From: Pinibacter soli
GTDB lineage: Bacteria > Bacteroidota > Bacteroidia > Chitinophagales > Chitinophagaceae
DNA length: 64,000 nucleotides
Direction of reading: 5' to 3'
NCBI RefSeq assembly: GCF_029961145.1
Contig: NZ_JASBRG010000003.1
Location: forward strand, 248,001 to 312,000
The notes under the pieces were generated by a model. It saw only the letters and a program-made list of their open reading frames with translations, was not told the origin of the DNA and searched no databases. A program made the translations under genes and the position numbers. Positions 29,016 to 37,127 of the stretch are shown one piece after another. The number at the start of each line of letters is the position of its first letter. Position 1 is the first letter of the stretch.

Positions 29016-30113
29016 TTATTTGGTTATAAAATACTGGTTGTCTTTCCTTGTAATTTTAAGGTGATTGATTTTCGTTATATAGTTTAGAATGACTTCCAAA
29101 GAATCCGTTTTGTTGAACTTGCCGATAAAATATTTTTTCTGCAAATCTTTTTCATCATAAACAATCGGCACTTCATATATCGCAGATAGCTGATCTATCA
29201 CCTGTTTCAGCGATTGGTTGTTAAACATGTACCAGCGGCTCGTTGTACTGGCTGCAACAGATGACGCCGCATCTGCATCGACCATGCCTCCCGATTCATC
29301 ATTTCCAGCTTCGACATCAGTACCTTGTTTTTTTATCAGGTTTACTTTTGCCAATGCCTGGTTGTTGTAAATAAATTCTTCACCGGGCTTTAAATAAAAA
29401 TCTTTGCTCATTCTCCAATCGTCCTTCATTACCGGTTTTACTACTACTTTTCCTGTGTACAATCTTACCGTTAGTTTTTCATTTGCCGGATAGGCATTCA
29501 CTGAAAACTCTGTTCCCAAAACCGTGGTTGAAACGGCGCCGCTGTAAACGCTGAACGGACGGCTCTTGTCTTTTGCTATTTTAAAAGATGCTTTTCCCGT
29601 GAGGTTGATATCGCGCCTGTCTATAAATGGTTCGTTATAATTCAACTCGCTGTTATTTGCCAGCAACACCAAAGAACTATCAGGCAATACGACTTTCTTT
29701 TCTCTGCCGGAGTGGTTTTCAATGTGTCTTGCTATTACCCGTGCGCTGTCTTTTATTTCATTTACTTTCTGAGCCACATTGGCAACCTGATTGTGCGGCA
29801 AGAATAATTTCCACGCTGTACCAACAACGATTATCAAAGATGCCGCAACAGCAACTCTCTTAATCCAAATGGGAACTACTTTCGCTTTTTTGTCCGGATA
29901 TTGCCCCGATATCTTTTGATGAATCTCCTCAAGAACCTGTTGGGATTCAGGCAGCACGGGTTGGTCTGGATTACCGGAAAAATAATGCTGCTTCAACAAC
30001 TCCTCTAATTCCTTTGTATCGGAACTGTTCAGGTAATTCAGCATCATTTCCTTTTCTTCATCGCTCCATTCATCCTTTCTTAAAAGTGCTTCCAGCTGTT
30101 TTTTCAGGTCCAT
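29016..30113 (-). CDS. FecR-family anti-sigma factor
   Basis: Inner-membrane regulator that holds its ECF sigma factor until the outer membrane transporter signals substrate. Cytoplasmic N-terminal helices (1-80), one membrane segment (about 86-105, RVAVAASLIIVVGTAW), a periplasmic FecR domain (about 120-230, with GREKKVVLPDSSLVLLANNS) and a C-terminal DUF4974 domain (about 288-365). Length 365 is typical. It is the first gene of the minus-strand group, 102 bp before SusC. The only sigma gene in the window lies about 5.7 kb further downstream, behind SusC and SusD. Confidence 0.95.
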   Translation of the reverse strand: MDLKKQLEALLRKDEWSDEEKEMMLNYLNSSDTKELEELLKQHYFSGNPDQPVLPESQQVLEEIHQKISGQYPDKKAKVVPIWIKRVAVAASLIIVVGTAWKLFLPHNQVANVAQKVNEIKDSARVIARHIENHSGREKKVVLPDSSLVLLANNSELNYNEPFIDRRDINLTGKASFKIAKDKSRPFSVYSGAVSTTVLGTEFSVNAYPANEKLTVRLYTGKVVVKPVMKDDWRMSKDFYLKPGEEFIYNNQALAKVNLIKKQGTDVEAGNDESGGMVDADAASSVAASTTSRWYMFNNQSLKQVIDQLSAIYEVPIVYDEKDLQKKYFIGKFNKTDSLEVILNYITKINHLKITRKDNQYFITK

Positions 30114-30127
30114 TTTCAGTTTAATTT

Positions 30128-30157
30128 ATCTGCTAAATAAAAAAAAGCAAAGCAGAT
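30128..30157. promoter_or_regulatory. Stem-loop in the fecR leader region
   Basis: ATCTGCT (30128-30134) and AGCAGAT (30151-30157) are reverse complements separated by an A-rich (T-rich on the fecR strand) loop. The inner edge lies 14 bp before the fecR start codon, so the structure could affect initiation of translation. Function is inference only. Confidence 0.35.
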
Positions 30158-30229
30158 TTTTAAGTATCTCCTATACCAGATAATTATATTACTGTGGATT
30201 TATGAAAAAGGGGGGGAGAAAAATTAATT

Positions 30230-30411
30230 AATTTGAAAATTTGAAAATGTGGAAATGAAGAATTCTGTGCTAACTACTGAAAAGGTAATGCCTTGTGTAC
30301 GGTAACGCTGCGCATCCTGCGAAATAATACGGAATTTCGACGCGTATAATTTTTATTTTGGATGGTGCTTTCAGCAATTTTAAAATTTTCAAATCCTCAA
30401 ATTTTCAAATT
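30230..30411. repeat. A/T-rich inverted repeat in the fecR-GH27 spacer
   Basis: Left arm 30230-30248 and right arm 30385-30411 consist of AATTTGAAA-type units in opposite orientation, matching over about 15 bp perfectly and further with mismatches. Confidence 0.55.
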
Positions 30412-30470
30412 ATCTTATATTCGTGTGAGCTTGACACTTAAAATAATTACCAACGTTCGCAGCATTTGCC

Positions 30471-31811
30471 ATGAAAAAAACACTCCTTCTTACCGGAATA
30501 ATTTTCTATTCATTTTTTAGCACAAAGATATTTTCGCAAGACTTTAAACAGTGGGCGCAAACACCACCAATGGGTTGGAACAGTTGGGATTGTTACGGGC
30601 CAACCGTTACAGAACCGGAGGTAAAGGCCAATGCCGATTACATGGCGAAGAATTTGAAGAAATCCGGCTGGGAATATATCGTGGTAGACATCAGGTGGTT
30701 TGTAGAAAATGACAAAGCCGGAGGCTATAATCAAACAGATCCCCGATATGTGATGGATGCGTATGGCAGGTATCTTCCTGCAGTAAACAGGTTCCCAGGT
30801 GCGGCCAACGGTAAGGGTTTCAAGCCACTTGCAGATTATATACATTCAAAAGGTTTAAAATTCGGCATTCACATTATGCGTGGTGTTCCAAAGCAGGCGG
30901 TAGAAAAGAAATTGCCTGTTAAAGGATCAAATGTTACAGCGGACCAGATCTACTCAACAAAAATGCAATGCGAATGGCTAAAGGATAATTATACCGTGGA
31001 CGCTTCTAAAACAGGTGCGCAGGAGTATTACAATTCCATCTTCGAGCTGTATGCTTCATGGGGAGTGGATTTTGTAAAGGTTGATGACCTTTCCCGGCCT
31101 TATCATCAGGATGAAATTGAATTGATAAGAAAGGCAATTGATCGCACCGGACGGGCAATCGTATTGAGCACTTCTCCCGGTGAAACGCCGATTGAAAAAG
31201 CCGATCATGTACGCACTCATGCAAACATGTGGCGCATGGTTGATGACGTTTGGGACACATGGCCACACATCACGCACCTGATGAAAGTTGCGCAGCAGTG
31301 GTATCCATACATTCAGCCCGGTACATGGCCCGACTGTGACATGATTCCGCTGGGCAGAATCTCTATTCGCGGTGAGCGTGGTGGCGATCGTCAGACAAGA
31401 CTAACAAAGGAGGAACAATATTCGCTGATGACTTTTTTTACCATCTTCCGATCTCCGTTGATGTTTGGTGGTGATATGCCGAGCATTGATACATTTACCT
31501 CTTCGTTACTTACCAATAAAGCAGTTTTAAAAATGCACCGCGAAGGCAAGGATGTAAGACAATTATTTCAGGCGGATGGCAAGCTGGCTGTTACCTCAGT
31601 AAATGCAAAAACAGGTGAAAGATATCTTGCCGTGTTTAACATTTCCGACAATGAAAGGCCGCTTGTGATTTCAGTTGCGCTGTCTGATTTGGGAATAACC
31701 GGCAAGGCAGCTGTAACGGATATGTGGACGGGCAAAGCAATCGGAAAACTTGCAGGTAATATATCAGCAACACTGGCGCCTCATAGCTGTAAATTATTTT
31801 GTTTGAAATAA
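30471..31811 (+). CDS. GH27-family glycoside hydrolase (alpha-galactosidase-like)
   Basis: Secreted retaining glycosidase of the GH27 fold, likely removing alpha-galactose or a similar terminal sugar. Signal peptide to about 23 (IFSQ). The family entry motif TPPMGWNSWD is at 31-40. The nucleophile is probably Asp205 in FVKVDD and the acid/base Asp259 (or 258) in RMVDDVWDTW. Family members commonly have an aromatic or Trp-Cys after the nucleophile; here it is a second Asp, so the subgroup differs from the GH27 at 58700. A C-terminal beta domain (about 355-446) follows. It is 36 bp ahead of a CE12 gene, suggesting a two-gene unit acting on rhamnogalacturonan side chains (inference). Confidence 0.85.
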   Translation: MKKTLLLTGIIFYSFFSTKIFSQDFKQWAQTPPMGWNSWDCYGPTVTEPEVKANADYMAKNLKKSGWEYIVVDIRWFVENDKAGGYNQTDPRYVMDAYGRYLPAVNRFPGAANGKGFKPLADYIHSKGLKFGIHIMRGVPKQAVEKKLPVKGSNVTADQIYSTKMQCEWLKDNYTVDASKTGAQEYYNSIFELYASWGVDFVKVDDLSRPYHQDEIELIRKAIDRTGRAIVLSTSPGETPIEKADHVRTHANMWRMVDDVWDTWPHITHLMKVAQQWYPYIQPGTWPDCDMIPLGRISIRGERGGDRQTRLTKEEQYSLMTFFTIFRSPLMFGGDMPSIDTFTSSLLTNKAVLKMHREGKDVRQLFQADGKLAVTSVNAKTGERYLAVFNISDNERPLVISVALSDLGITGKAAVTDMWTGKAIGKLAGNISATLAPHSCKLFCLK

Positions 31812-31847
31812 ATTCGCATGCTTACCAAACTAACGATACATCAATTT

Positions 31848-33173
31848 ATGAAAAACCTTCGTTTCCTTTGCGCTTCCTTTGCGCTCTTTACTGTTACATC
31901 AGCGATTGCGCAAGACTCATTCCGTTTTGATTTTGGTGATCAAAAAAAGTCCGCTCATTATATCAAGGTTTCACCAACCGATACTTTGAAACCATCAGCG
32001 CGGTACGGACTCCACAATGTACAAACCATCTCCGCAAAAAGAACCGGAAGTTTTAATTCTCCCAAAGACGATTATATAACATCGTCGTCTCCGTTTTTCT
32101 TTTCTGTAAAATTGCACGAGGGTAATTACAATGTAAAACTTGTAACCGGCGATGCTGCTGGTACTTCCGATGTTTGTATAAAAGCTGAGTGCCGCAGATT
32201 TATGGTGCAGCATGTAACAACACAGAAAGGCGAATTTGCCGAAATAGCATTCACGGTGCACATTCGCGATTCTGTTATTGATGACAAAAGAAAAGTTCGT
32301 TTGAAGCCGCGGGAAAGAAATAATTTTTATTGGGATGATTGGCTAACGCTTGAATTTAATGGCAACGCGCCAAAGATTTGTTCGGTCGAAATCTCACCGG
32401 CAAACGATATTCCTACCGTTTTTCTTGCAGGAAACTCCACCGTTGTGGACCAGGCCGTAGAGCCATGGGCGGCTTGGGGACAAATGCTGCCGATGTTTTT
32501 GCAACCAGGAAAAGCCGCTGTTGCCAACTATGCTGAATCCGGTGAAACCATGCTGGCTTTCAAAAGAGAGCTAAGGCTGGAGAAAATCTGGAGCATGGCG
32601 AAAAAAGGCGATTACTTGTTCATGGAGTTTGCGCATAATGATCAAAAGCCGGGAGGCAATCACCTTGATCCGTTTACAACCTACACTCAAACAATAAAAG
32701 AATGGATCAGTGAATGCAGAAGCAGAGGCGTAAATCCTGTTTTGGTTACATCCATGAATCGCCGCCGTTTTGATAGTACGGGTAAAATAATAAATACGCT
32801 CGGAGATTATCCCGATGCAATGCGCAAAGTTGCGAAAGAGGAAAATGTGCCGCTGCTGGATTTGAACGCAATGAGCAAAACTTTGTTCGAAAGTTGGGGT
32901 GAAGAATATTCGAAGAAAGCATTCGTTCATTATCCCGCAAATACATTTCCCGGCCAGTCAACGGAATTAAAAGATGATACTCATTTCAACACCTACGGAG
33001 CATACGAATTGTGCAAATGCATTGTCAAGGCAATCTCACTCTCAAACCTTCCATTGAAAGCGCTGATTGTAAAAGACTTTAAGGGTTTCGATCCTGCAAA
33101 ACCCGACTTAATTGAAAATGTTTACTTGCCTGCAAGCCCCTTGGGAGACGTTGTAGTGCCGGATGGAAATTAG
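31848..33173 (+). CDS. CE12 rhamnogalacturonan acetylesterase
   Basis: SGNH-type esterase that removes acetyl groups from the rhamnogalacturonan backbone. ATG 31848 begins a clear signal peptide ending IAQ at residue 22; an earlier in-frame ATG at 31818 would add ten residues. An N-terminal beta-sandwich (about 24-180) precedes the catalytic domain, whose blocks are Ser197 in AGNSTVVD, Gly232 in ESGE, Asn264 in AHND, and Asp376/His379 in DDTHF. The first block is GNS rather than the usual GDS of GDSL enzymes, as in known RGAE relatives where Asp varies. 441 residues. Confidence 0.92.
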   Translation: MKNLRFLCASFALFTVTSAIAQDSFRFDFGDQKKSAHYIKVSPTDTLKPSARYGLHNVQTISAKRTGSFNSPKDDYITSSSPFFFSVKLHEGNYNVKLVTGDAAGTSDVCIKAECRRFMVQHVTTQKGEFAEIAFTVHIRDSVIDDKRKVRLKPRERNNFYWDDWLTLEFNGNAPKICSVEISPANDIPTVFLAGNSTVVDQAVEPWAAWGQMLPMFLQPGKAAVANYAESGETMLAFKRELRLEKIWSMAKKGDYLFMEFAHNDQKPGGNHLDPFTTYTQTIKEWISECRSRGVNPVLVTSMNRRRFDSTGKIINTLGDYPDAMRKVAKEENVPLLDLNAMSKTLFESWGEEYSKKAFVHYPANTFPGQSTELKDDTHFNTYGAYELCKCIVKAISLSNLPLKALIVKDFKGFDPAKPDLIENVYLPASPLGDVVVPDGN

Positions 33174-33188
33174 AAGAATAAAAAAACG

Positions 33189-33258
33189 AAAGTCAAAATT
33201 TAAAAGTCAAAAGAGTCCCTACAAATTGGGCTGTTTTTGACTTTTAAATTTTGACTTT
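33189..33258. repeat. Perfect 24-bp inverted repeat downstream of CE12
   Basis: Arms 33189-33212 and 33235-33258 are exact reverse complements built from AAAGTCAAAATTTAAAAG. The 22-nt centre reads GAGTCCCTACAAATTGGGCT-like sequence. The second arm ends in T-rich sequence, so it may terminate transcription of the GH27-CE12 pair. Confidence 0.8.
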
Positions 33259-33497
33259 TTGATTTGCTAAGCCTCAATTTTACAGTACTCATTTTGCTAT
33301 GCATTTAGATGCAATGATATTTCCTGCGCTTTTTTTCTCCAGGTAATTGCCAACGTATTCTCCATGCAACTCCTTATAATTTCCTTGATCAGGAAAGAAC
33401 AAAAAACTCCCGGGGCATCTTAATACTCAACGATATAAATTACCGCTTACTTATATAAAATTTGTTCTAGCTTTTATAATAATTGTCGATTTATTAA

Positions 33498-33525
33498 AAA
33501 CTTTTATAAAAAAGTTATAAAGTTT
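33498..33525. promoter_or_regulatory. A/T-rich operator-like inverted repeat upstream of SusC
   Basis: AAACTTTTATAA (33498-33509) and TTATAAAGTTT (33515-33525) form an almost perfect palindrome (one base missing on the right). It lies 115 bp before the SusC start. An A/T-rich palindrome of this size could be a repressor site, for example for the ROK protein encoded 5.6 kb downstream; that link is a guess. Confidence 0.35.
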
Positions 33526-33639
33526 AACTTATTAGCATTAGTTTTAATGAAAGGGTTGTTAAGCTTTTAGGTTTTAATAAACTCCTTTCTGCTAATAACT
33601 CCCCGCTCAAACCATTGCATTAATAAACAACTGCCTACA

Positions 33640-36600
33640 ATGAACCAAATCAAAAACTCCATCAGCTTTTGTTTGCTGCTTTGTCTTTGGTGCACATTTG
33701 CGCTGGCACAGCAAACAGTTTCAGGAACTGTTAAGGACGATAAGGGACAACCCATTCCAGGTGTAAGTATCGCCATCAAGGGTGGCAAAGTTTCCGCCAT
33801 CACAGACGGCAACGGTAGATTCACCATGAAATCTGTTCCTTCAGGCGCCACATTGGTCTTTACATCAGTGGGCTTCTCTGCTTCAGAAGTTAAAGCCAGC
33901 ACTGAAATGACTGTCGGATTAACACCCGGCGCTTCTTCCAACCTTACCGACGTTGTGGTAACAGGGTTGGGTATTAAGAGAGAAGCAAAATCCATTGGTT
34001 ACTCAGCACAAAAAATTACGGGTACCGATCTTACAAAAGCTAGCCCTCCGGATCTTGCCCAGGGTCTTATGGGTAAATCTGCCGGCTTGAACATAACCAA
34101 CTCAAATGGTGTTCAGGGTAACTCTCAAAGAATTGTTATACGCGGTAACAACAGTATCCTTGGCAGTAACCAACCATTGATCGTTATGGATGGCATACAG
34201 GTAACCAATGATCCCATTGGTGGTCAGCAGGGAAGCCTGAACTCCACAGATGCCAACAATGGTACGCTGCGCCCATCTACAGACCTGATCAGCCCTAAAG
34301 ACTGGGGTTCCTTTTTAAACTCCATCAATAGTGACGACATCCAGGACATCACCGTGTTGAAAGGCGCTACTGCGGCTGCACTGTACGGTGCCCGCGGTTC
34401 AAATGGTGTTATCCTGATCACTTCCAAAAAAGGTGGTAAACGTGCAGGCGTTGGACTTGATTATAATTTGTCTTCTTTGTGGACAGATCCATATCGTTAT
34501 CAAACTGTTCAAAATTCTTACGGATATGGTGGCGCCAATGCCCTTTGGTCTGCCAACCTCGATTTTCCAAAAGATGCAAATGGCAATCCCCGTTATCCAG
34601 GCAACTATCCATGGGATGGTACTCCTGCAGGTGATGCATACCAGGTTGCCGGCGCTATTCCCGGTGGTTATTCCACATGGGATATTTTCAGCTGGTACGG
34701 TCCCGGCACATCATGGGGACATAAACTGGATGGCACAGAAATTACCTGGTGGGATGGCGTAAAACGCAAATGGGATGCCCAACCGGATAATAGAAAAGCA
34801 TTTTTCCGCACAGGTAACACCACTACAAACAACGTAGCCATCAACACCGGCGGTGATTGGGGTACCATGCGTGCTGCGTATACACGCCAGGACAATACTG
34901 CTATTGTTCAAAACAGCAACTACAATCAGAACACCCTGAACTTTGGTGCCAATCTGAATGTATCCAAAATACTGAAAGCAGAAGTTACAGCCACCTATAC
35001 AAACTACAACAGAACCAACGTTCCAGACATTGCGAACGACTTTGGATGGAGCAACTTCATGATCTACTCCATGCCGAGAGATTACAAGCCGCTTGAGTTC
35101 AGCAATTATAAAAATCCCGATGGCAGCCAAAAGCAATATGTAAAAGATTCTCCTTTTGGTTACTATCCTTACCAGAATAACTACAACGACAAATTGTTCT
35201 GGCACTTGTTTGAGCAAAACCAAAAATTGACAAGGAACCAGTTGTTGGGTTCTGTGAAATTATCTGCAGACTTTACCCCTTGGTTAAATATCAGTGGCCG
35301 AGCCTCTGTAAACAATGCCAATACTTCAGTGGAAAGTAAGTACTCTCCAATTGATGCGGGCGGCGTACAGGGCCAGTATGGCATTGAAAACATACACAAC
35401 CAGGATGTGAACCTTGAGTTGTTCACCACTTTGCACAAGGAGAAGATCTTTAATTCCAAATTCAATACCAGTTTGATGATTGGTAACAGTGCATTGAAAT
35501 CAAGAATGTACGACAACAGTGCATGGAACAGTGGAGAACCTGGTGCCACTTATGGTAAAGCAAGCAATTATCCATGGTCTGTGCCTAATAAATATTATTT
35601 GTCCAATACAACAGGAACACAACCTCCTCCTAAAGAGGTATGGAACAACTTTAACCTGAATTCCATCTTCGGCATTTTGGATGTTTCCTATAACGATTTC
35701 CTGTACCTGCAGGTTACGGGACGTAATGACTGGTCATCAACTCTGCCGGTGCAAACATCTTCCTACTTCTTTCCTTCTGCCAGCTTGAGTTGGGTGTTTA
35801 CAGAATCAATCAAGCCATTGCAAAATCTTGATTGGTTAAGCTTTGGTAAATTGAAAGCATCATTTGCGCAAAGTGCGAACGGTGCGCAGCCTTACCAATC
35901 AGTATACACATACAGTCCGAATGTGATCAGCAATTACCTGAATGCAGATGCTCCTTTCGCATTTGGCGGATTGCCTGTTCGCAGTTACCAAAACTCACTT
36001 CCTCCAGGAGCTTTCCTTGTGCCACAGCGCAACAAGTCTTATGAGTTTGGATTGGAAGCTGGCTTGTTTAAGAACAGGTTGAATTTTGAATTGACTTACT
36101 ATCAAACAAAAGCAACCTCTCAGATATTGTCGAGCAATATTGCTACATCCGCAGGTGCTACCTCTGTTACATTTAATACCGGTGAGCTTTCCAACAAAGG
36201 TTTCGAATTCATCGTAAGAGCAACTGCCATTCAAACAAAGGACTTCAGCTGGAACATCACTGTTAACGGCGCACACAACCAAAACAAGGTTGTCGCTTTG
36301 GCTGAAGGCATTGACAGATATCCATTGCAGGATCTTTGGGGAACAAACGGTGTACAGATGTACGTGAAGAAAGGTGAAAACTATGGTACCATTTATGGCT
36401 ATGACTACACCTATAAAGATGGTAAAAAAGTAGTGGCTCCGGTGTTGGATCAAAGCAATCCAAACAAAGTAGTAGGTACACAATATGTTACTACAGCTGA
36501 CCCGGTTCCAATTGGCAACTCTACTCCAAAACTTACAGGAGGTATCGGGAACACTCTCCGTTACAAGAATTTCAGCTTGTACGTGCTGGCAGACTTTAAA

Positions 36601-37110
36601 TTGGGGGGACAGATATTCTCTGCAGACTACGGTGCAGCCATGAGCGAAGGATTGGCGCCTGAAACATTGAAAGAAAGAGATGGCGGCGGTCTTCCATACA
36701 CTTATCCTGATGGTACAACAGCCAATCACGGTGTTATTCTGGACGGCGTGTATGAAGATGGTAAGCCAAACAAAGATGTGGTTCAGTACATGTATAAATA
36801 TCCCGCACAATACGCGGCATGGTCAAACGTGAAAATGCCTCGCAGCAATAGTGTGTTCACTAACTCATGGGGTAAGTTGAGAGAAGCAACACTTACCTAT
36901 AGCGTGCCTGCAAAATTTGTAAAACGCACAAAAGTGTTACAGGGTCTTGATATCGCATTTGTTGGTCGCAACCTCTTCTACCTCTTCACCACGCTGCCAG
37001 ACAAATTGAATCCTGAAGCGATCAATGGTATTGGTAACGGACAAGGTATCCAGTGGGCAGAGTTCCCTGGTACAAGAGATCTTGGATTCCAACTAAAACT
37101 AAAACTGTAA
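33640..37110 (+). CDS. SusC/RagA-family TonB-linked outer membrane importer (N-glycan-type locus)
   Basis: Outer membrane transporter of the third locus. Signal peptide to about 23 (ALAQ), carboxypeptidase-regulatory-like beta-sandwich (about 25-100, QQTVSGTVKDDKGQPIPGV), plug with LIVMDGIQ (about 183-190) and ARGSNGVILITSKKGG, then the barrel to residue 1156. No STN domain. The SusD partner starts 17 bp after its stop. By neighbourhood it is likely to import oligosaccharides released from glycoproteins. This is the largest of the three complete SusC proteins here. Confidence 0.95.
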   Translation: MNQIKNSISFCLLLCLWCTFALAQQTVSGTVKDDKGQPIPGVSIAIKGGKVSAITDGNGRFTMKSVPSGATLVFTSVGFSASEVKASTEMTVGLTPGASSNLTDVVVTGLGIKREAKSIGYSAQKITGTDLTKASPPDLAQGLMGKSAGLNITNSNGVQGNSQRIVIRGNNSILGSNQPLIVMDGIQVTNDPIGGQQGSLNSTDANNGTLRPSTDLISPKDWGSFLNSINSDDIQDITVLKGATAAALYGARGSNGVILITSKKGGKRAGVGLDYNLSSLWTDPYRYQTVQNSYGYGGANALWSANLDFPKDANGNPRYPGNYPWDGTPAGDAYQVAGAIPGGYSTWDIFSWYGPGTSWGHKLDGTEITWWDGVKRKWDAQPDNRKAFFRTGNTTTNNVAINTGGDWGTMRAAYTRQDNTAIVQNSNYNQNTLNFGANLNVSKILKAEVTATYTNYNRTNVPDIANDFGWSNFMIYSMPRDYKPLEFSNYKNPDGSQKQYVKDSPFGYYPYQNNYNDKLFWHLFEQNQKLTRNQLLGSVKLSADFTPWLNISGRASVNNANTSVESKYSPIDAGGVQGQYGIENIHNQDVNLELFTTLHKEKIFNSKFNTSLMIGNSALKSRMYDNSAWNSGEPGATYGKASNYPWSVPNKYYLSNTTGTQPPPKEVWNNFNLNSIFGILDVSYNDFLYLQVTGRNDWSSTLPVQTSSYFFPSASLSWVFTESIKPLQNLDWLSFGKLKASFAQSANGAQPYQSVYTYSPNVISNYLNADAPFAFGGLPVRSYQNSLPPGAFLVPQRNKSYEFGLEAGLFKNRLNFELTYYQTKATSQILSSNIATSAGATSVTFNTGELSNKGFEFIVRATAIQTKDFSWNITVNGAHNQNKVVALAEGIDRYPLQDLWGTNGVQMYVKKGENYGTIYGYDYTYKDGKKVVAPVLDQSNPNKVVGTQYVTTADPVPIGNSTPKLTGGIGNTLRYKNFSLYVLADFKLGGQIFSADYGAAMSEGLAPETLKERDGGGLPYTYPDGTTANHGVILDGVYEDGKPNKDVVQYMYKYPAQYAAWSNVKMPRSNSVFTNSWGKLREATLTYSVPAKFVKRTKVLQGLDIAFVGRNLFYLFTTLPDKLNPEAINGIGNGQGIQWAEFPGTRDLGFQLKLKL

Positions 37111-37127
37111 CCCTTTTAATATACGTT

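Larger units (their letters stand above)
30114..30470. other. 357-bp divergent spacer between fecR and a GH27 gene
   Basis: No gene seen. Holds a stem-loop next to the fecR start, a run of seven G (30210-30216), an A/T-rich inverted repeat, and a fragment resembling the AATGCCTTGT palindromes at 30284-30300. Promoters for both directions must lie here, but no strong consensus match was found. Confidence 0.5.
33174..33639. other. 466-bp spacer before the third SusC
   Basis: No gene. Starts with a perfect 24-bp inverted repeat and ends in a very A/T-rich stretch (about 33435-33600) that must hold the SusC promoter. No exact TAnnTTTG was found; TAGCTTTT (about 33470) is one base off. Confidence 0.5.

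Noticed and set aside
35995-36810. A 271-residue open frame on the minus strand inside the third SusC gene
   Set aside because: It lies wholly opposite a strong SusC coding frame, has no recognisable motif and is rich in residues typical of antisense translation.
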